A stretch of DNA of 64,000 nucleotides from Bacteroidales bacterium UBA4772 (GTDB taxonomy: Bacteria; Bacteroidota; Bacteroidia; Bacteroidales; VadinHA17). This document shows, piece by piece, positions 60,261 to 64,000 of this stretch (positions are counted from its first letter, which is position 1; the number at the start of each line of letters is the position of its first letter). The translations under genes were made by a program, and so were the position numbers. The notes under the pieces were generated by a model. The model did not search any database. It saw only the letters and a program-made list of their open reading frames with translations, and was not told the origin of the DNA. The stretch lies in NCBI GenBank assembly GCA_002403305.1, contig DHHM01000023.1, positions 1 through 64,000 on the forward strand. Direction: 5' to 3'.

Positions 60261-62888
60261 ATGACAGTTCAATCATTTACAGCCATGTTACTAAATAACT
60301 GCAGGAGAATAGTTTTAGTGCTGGCTATTATGTTTCCAACGCTCAGCCTCTCCGGACAGTTTAAATCAATTGGTGTCCCTGAAATTTGGAATATCGGTCG
60401 AAGTGAGTACAGGGGGGGCACTAAGAACTGGAATATCGTTGATGATGAGCAGGGTAATATATATGTAGCAAATAACAACGGAATACTGCGGTTTGACGGG
60501 GAGGACCGGGAGACATTTCCTGCATCCAATAATTCGATTGTTAGGTCGCTGGCATTCGGTTCTGATAATAGGTTGTATGTCGGTGCATATAATGAAATAG
60601 GAGTTCTTGACAGATCTGCCGAAACAGGAATCAGATATAGTTCCTTAAATCATCTTATCCCGGAAAATGCAAGGAATTTTGATGATGTATGGAACATTTA
60701 CCAGACCAGGTTTGGGGTCGTTTTCCAGAGTTTTGAATCCATTTTCATCTATAAAAACAACACTGTTCATGTTATCAGGCCCGGGGAGAGATTCGGCAAC
60801 TCCTTCTACGTCAAGAATAATTATTATGTAGTTGAGGTAGGGGTGGGACTGAGGATGCTGGTTGATGGTGGCCTGGAGACTATCACTGATGATTCTCTTT
60901 TCACACAGGATGAAATTCAGTCGCTTACTCCGGTAAATGCGAACGATCTTCTTGTAGGAACAATGAACAACGGGTTGTTTGTGCTCTCAGGTCAGACCAT
61001 GCAACCCTGGGATACCGAAATTTCTGAAGAGCTGAAAAAATCCAAGCTTTATTGCGGGTCTGTCCATAAAAGCACCTTCATGTTCGGAACCATTAAGAGC
61101 GGACTGTTTGTGGTGAATGAGAGAGGAGAGATCCGGGAGCATCTGAACAGATCCAACGGCTTGCAGAACAACACCGTTCTGTCACTGTTTGTTGATCGTC
61201 AGGATAATGTCTGGCTTGGACTTGACATTGGGATTGATTTTCTTAAATCAAGTCTCCCGACTTCCGTTATAAATGACGGATTGATAATCTTTGAAAAAGG
61301 CAGGGATGGAAGATGGAAGTTCAGAAACAGAGTTCAGGGGTTTGATATCTCATCAAAGGATCTGATTCTGAGAAATAACAACTGGCCCTGGATGAGCCAC
61401 GGATATTTGGGGCTTTTCCATATTCATATCAATGAAAGCCTTGACTCTGTTATCCTTGTCAGGGAATACCGCGGCACCGGCAACCTGCATGAGGAGTTGC
61501 CCTACATCTTACATACAAGATCAGACGACTTCTTCATCTCAACCAGTCAGGGGATTTACCAGTTTGATGAGCAGAAAGAGCTTTTCTATAAACCCGAAGA
61601 GCTGAATGAATTCTTTAATGACTTCACGCTTATATATTTTCTGAAGGAAGACCGCAACCGTAATTTATGGTATTCAGCCCGTGAGGGGATGGGTGTCTTC
61701 AGACTCCTGGAGGATGGAACTTTTACCAATATTTCGACACCGTTTCTGGACCTTAATGATACTCGTGTTTCACCGTTTGACAATATCTATATCCAGGATC
61801 CGGCCAATATATTCATAGGTACACAGAAGGGACTTGTTCATTATGACCCATCGATCTACAAGAACTATTTCAATGAGATGCATGTTTACCTAAACAGGGT
61901 AACTGTTTCCTCAAAGCGTGAAGATTCGTTATATTATTTCTCCTGCAACTCACATTTTGCTGAGCGTGAGATTGATGACCAGTTTGCATTGCCCTGGTCG
62001 TGGAACAACATCTCCTTCAGGTTCAATTCTCCGGATATGGAGAATGCCGGACACATTGAGTACAGTTATCGCCTGATGAATTTTGATGATGACTGGTCCG
62101 ATTGGTCAATGTTAAACAGCAAGGAGTACACCAATCTGCACGAAGGGGATTACTGTTTTGAGGTGAAAGCAAGAAACATATACGGGAATGTCAGCGCTGA
62201 GGATAGTTTTTGCTTCACTGTTGAACCTCCCTTCTCCAGGTCATATAAGGCTCTGATATTATATTTTCTCTTGTTTTCCGCTATCATTCTGGCCTCTGCA
62301 TATCTCTACCTGAGAAGAATAGAGAGGGTGAGGTTACAAGAGAAGAACAGGCAGTTAAATGCATTCAAAAAGACAGAGCAGACGCTTGAGGAGCAGAAAC
62401 TGGCGGCAGAAGCAGAGGTGATGCAACTCAAAAACGAAAGATTGCAGTCTGAGATGAAGCATAAGAACAAGGAGCTGACTTCGGCTGCCTATCACATCAT
62501 ACAGAAGAATAAATTCCTGAACTCCCTTAAACAGGAATTGTCAGCATTGATCCAGAATGCCAAAAATGAATCTGTGGTAGCTGATCTGAAAAAGATCAGC
62601 CGTAAGATAGACCGGGACATTCAAAATGAAAAGAGCTGGGAGGTCTTTGACCGATACTTTGATGAAGTCCATCAGGAATTCCATTCCCGACTCAGAAATC
62701 TTCATCCGGAACTAACCCCTGGTGAATTAAGGCTTTGCAGCTACCTGCGGATGAATGTTACAACCAAGGAGATTGCTCCCCTGATGAATATTTCAATACG
62801 TGGCGTTGAGATCAGCAGGTATCGACTGAGGAAAAAGCTGAAACTGGATCAGAGTGCCAATCTCGTGGATTACCTGATGCAAATCTGA
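60261..62888 (+). CDS. Second propeller-sensor HTH regulator, about 90 residues shorter
   Basis: Paralogue of the regulator at 50505 with the same order: signal peptide (about 1-33, LSLSGQ), propeller, Y_Y_Y domain (about 575-655), membrane helix (about 663-685), coiled coil and LuxR-type HTH (TPGELRLCSYLRMNVTTKEIAPLMNISIRGVE, about 820-870). 875 residues against 966. The difference is one block: after VINDG the sequence jumps in frame to LIIFEKGRDGRWKF, where the paralogue has about 90 more propeller residues. An ATG at 60285 is an alternative start. The DNA-binding part is intact, but the sensor may be impaired. It lies after the PUL terminator. Confidence 0.85.
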   Translation: MTVQSFTAMLLNNCRRIVLVLAIMFPTLSLSGQFKSIGVPEIWNIGRSEYRGGTKNWNIVDDEQGNIYVANNNGILRFDGEDRETFPASNNSIVRSLAFGSDNRLYVGAYNEIGVLDRSAETGIRYSSLNHLIPENARNFDDVWNIYQTRFGVVFQSFESIFIYKNNTVHVIRPGERFGNSFYVKNNYYVVEVGVGLRMLVDGGLETITDDSLFTQDEIQSLTPVNANDLLVGTMNNGLFVLSGQTMQPWDTEISEELKKSKLYCGSVHKSTFMFGTIKSGLFVVNERGEIREHLNRSNGLQNNTVLSLFVDRQDNVWLGLDIGIDFLKSSLPTSVINDGLIIFEKGRDGRWKFRNRVQGFDISSKDLILRNNNWPWMSHGYLGLFHIHINESLDSVILVREYRGTGNLHEELPYILHTRSDDFFISTSQGIYQFDEQKELFYKPEELNEFFNDFTLIYFLKEDRNRNLWYSAREGMGVFRLLEDGTFTNISTPFLDLNDTRVSPFDNIYIQDPANIFIGTQKGLVHYDPSIYKNYFNEMHVYLNRVTVSSKREDSLYYFSCNSHFAEREIDDQFALPWSWNNISFRFNSPDMENAGHIEYSYRLMNFDDDWSDWSMLNSKEYTNLHEGDYCFEVKARNIYGNVSAEDSFCFTVEPPFSRSYKALILYFLLFSAIILASAYLYLRRIERVRLQEKNRQLNAFKKTEQTLEEQKLAAEAEVMQLKNERLQSEMKHKNKELTSAAYHIIQKNKFLNSLKQELSALIQNAKNESVVADLKKISRKIDRDIQNEKSWEVFDRYFDEVHQEFHSRLRNLHPELTPGELRLCSYLRMNVTTKEIAPLMNISIRGVEISRYRLRKKLKLDQSANLVDYLMQI

Positions 62889-63009
62889 GGCAGGGTCAGA
62901 GGGCCAGTCCCGAGGATTATCCAATGCAGGATGTACCAGACATGCAAGTGAACTTTTACCGTGATGAGAAACAACAGAGTACGCAGACAATCTCAAACCT
63001 GATAATAAT

Positions 63010-63518
63010 ATGAGAAAAAATCTCCTGTTTCTGCGATATTTAATTCTTTTATTTACAGTGACATCTGCCGTTAGCGCACAGGCTGATCAGGTTACAGTTG
63101 TAAGGCGAGATGAAGGAATCAAGCTGGCAGTAAACGGCCGGGATATTTTGAGAATTGTCAGAAGTGTTGAACATCTTCCCATAATATTCTTCCTATGAAT
63201 CATTACGTAACAGATGAGAAAGACAGAGTGCCCATGTTGCAGAAAGCGGCTATTGGTGCCGGCCATCTGGTTAACAACCTGCTGCCGGGAGCACTATCTT
63301 ACCATCTCCACGACTGGATTGCCAAAAACAGGGTAACCACATTCCTTTTTGAGGCATTTGATGAACCCTGGAAGGGCGGAGGCGACAGTTCAGAGTCGGA
63401 TGAAGTAGAAAAACACTGGGGTGTCTTTTATGAAAACCGCCAGCCAAAACCATCATTCAGCAATTATCTGAAGCATTATGAGGCATCCCTGATTGCCGGG
63501 AAACGCAAACACACATAA
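63010..63518 (+). pseudogene. Internally deleted glycosidase (GH17-like remnants)
   Basis: Two short frames remain of one enzyme. The first (63010-63198) has a signal peptide (LILLFTVTSAVSAQ) and the start of a mature protein (VTVVRRDEGIKLAVNGRD), then ends in a foreign-looking tail. The second (63195-63518, overlapping as ATGA) encodes FLFEAFDEPWKGGGDS and EKHWGVFYENRQPKPSF, resembling the C-terminal end of GH17-type beta-1,3-glucanase-like proteins. The central catalytic barrel is missing. The two pieces lie in different frames, so one protein cannot be made. The family call is from motif memory and only moderate. Confidence 0.5.
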
Positions 63519-63568
63519 ATTATAGTGCGGAGGTTCCATCCGACCTTTGAAAATTATATCTTGTACGG

Positions 63569-64000
63569 ATGAAAAGAGAGAATATACAACTGGGCGGGAC
63601 TGTTCTGTTAAATACAGAAAAAAGCGTTCAGGGGAGCTTTGTGGAGATTGACGGAGAGAAGTTTTACCGGATCGCCGGCTACAATCAGATGCCGGATTTC
63701 TTTATGACAGTAGTCAGTGACTCTGATCACTGGATATTTATTTCGAGCAACGGATCACTGACAGCGGGCAGAAAGGACCGTGATCATGCCCTCTTTCCAT
63801 ATTATTCGGATGATAAGATCCATGACTACTGCGGTCTGACGGGAAGCAAAACCGTTATTCTGGCACAGAGAGGCGCAAATACCTACCTGTGGCAACCGTT
63901 CTCCAAAGAGCTGACGGCCATATACCGCACCGACCGGAACCTGCTGAAAAGTACCCATAGCAACAAGATTATCTTTAAGGAGAGAAATCTGGATCTGGGA
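63569..64000 (+). CDS. Large PUL-encoded enzyme, N-terminal part (cut by window end)
   Basis: An ATG at 63569 opens a frame that stays open for 144 codons to the end of the window. The product starts MKRENIQLGGTVLL without a signal peptide, so it is cytoplasmic. Segments such as KFYRIAGYNQMPDFFMTVVS, DSDHWIFISSNGSLTAGRKD and HALFPYYSDDKIHD resemble the start of very large Bacteroidota proteins related to glycoside phosphorylases (GH94/GH149-like). I am not certain. In a locus with a GH17-like remnant, a beta-1,3-glucan phosphorylase would make sense, but this is inference. The rest of the gene is needed to identify it. Confidence 0.5.
   Translation, partial: MKRENIQLGGTVLLNTEKSVQGSFVEIDGEKFYRIAGYNQMPDFFMTVVSDSDHWIFISSNGSLTAGRKDRDHALFPYYSDDKIHDYCGLTGSKTVILAQRGANTYLWQPFSKELTAIYRTDRNLLKSTHSNKIIFKERNLDLG

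Noticed and set aside
1..64000. tRNA or rRNA genes
   Set aside because: No gap shows cloverleaf arms, a GTTCRANNC-like T-loop in context, a CCA end or rRNA-like conserved blocks on inspection by eye.

Overview
The window comes from a member of the Bacteroidota, most likely an anaerobic or facultatively anaerobic Bacteroidales/Marinilabiliales-type bacterium. The signs are a SusC/SusD pair, families largely confined to this phylum (DUF3276/PUR, DUF5606, a long NusB with an N-terminal extension, the nusB-DUF1573-yajC-ybbR-coaE cluster), few Shine-Dalgarno sequences, and repeated matches to the phylum's -7 promoter element TAnnTTTG. Anaerobic energy genes ([FeFe] hydrogenase, NrfHA nitrite reductase) support the lifestyle. 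There is no rRNA, tRNA, CRISPR array or prophage that I can see.

Layout. 1-1398 is the 3' part of a group II intron with its reverse transcriptase. 1407-5343 (minus) holds ftsK, a LolA-like carrier, a 44-residue membrane peptide and a lipoprotein. 5595-7781 holds carbamate kinase and ornithine carbamoyltransferase, separated and followed by unusual 7-bp repeat composites. 7901-8807 (minus) holds two small conserved genes. 8971-14560 is a long plus-strand housekeeping run (nusB, DUF1573, yajC, ybbR, coaE, TerB-DnaJ, DUF5606, agmatinase). 14562-16159 is mazG plus a SAM-hydroxide adenosyltransferase. 16264-20262 is phoH, purC and a LysM protein. 20198-24791 (minus) is a TPR protein and a patatin/outer-membrane fusion. 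24868-27036 is a YgiQ radical SAM gene whose 3' end is disturbed by 7-bp repeats. 26764-31280 (minus) is a four-gene NAD-linked [FeFe] hydrogenase operon with two tandem Rex-like operators at its promoter. 31529-36717 (minus) has two peptidases, a decayed carboxypeptidase tail, DUF6320 and an HxxxD acyltransferase. 36856-40835 has a DPP-IV-type peptidase and aminopeptidase P. Then follow an RRM protein with promoter and terminators, nhaD, a beta-CASP nuclease, and a DUF47-PiT phosphate uptake pair.

From 46472 on, the window is carbohydrate and respiration territory: a GH35 beta-galactosidase that has lost its catalytic N-terminal half, nrfHA, a pyruvoyl-dependent arginine decarboxylase, and a polysaccharide utilization locus (propeller-HTH regulator, SusC, SusD, PKD surface lipoprotein, second regulator, a broken glycosidase, and a large enzyme cut off by the window end). 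Three genes in this stretch (GH35, second regulator, GH17-like glycosidase) look like versions with an internal block removed and both ends kept.

How it fits together: arginine decarboxylase (49845-50372) makes agmatine, which the agmatinase at 13712 can convert to putrescine and urea; the carbamoyltransferase and carbamate kinase could give ATP from citrulline. The hydrogenase re-oxidises NADH and ferredoxin from fermentation of peptides (several peptidases) and glycans (PUL). The most notable observations are the tandem Rex-like sites, the heptamer-repeat composites including the one that pushes ygiQ into the antisense of the hydrogenase operon, and the internally deleted glycan genes.
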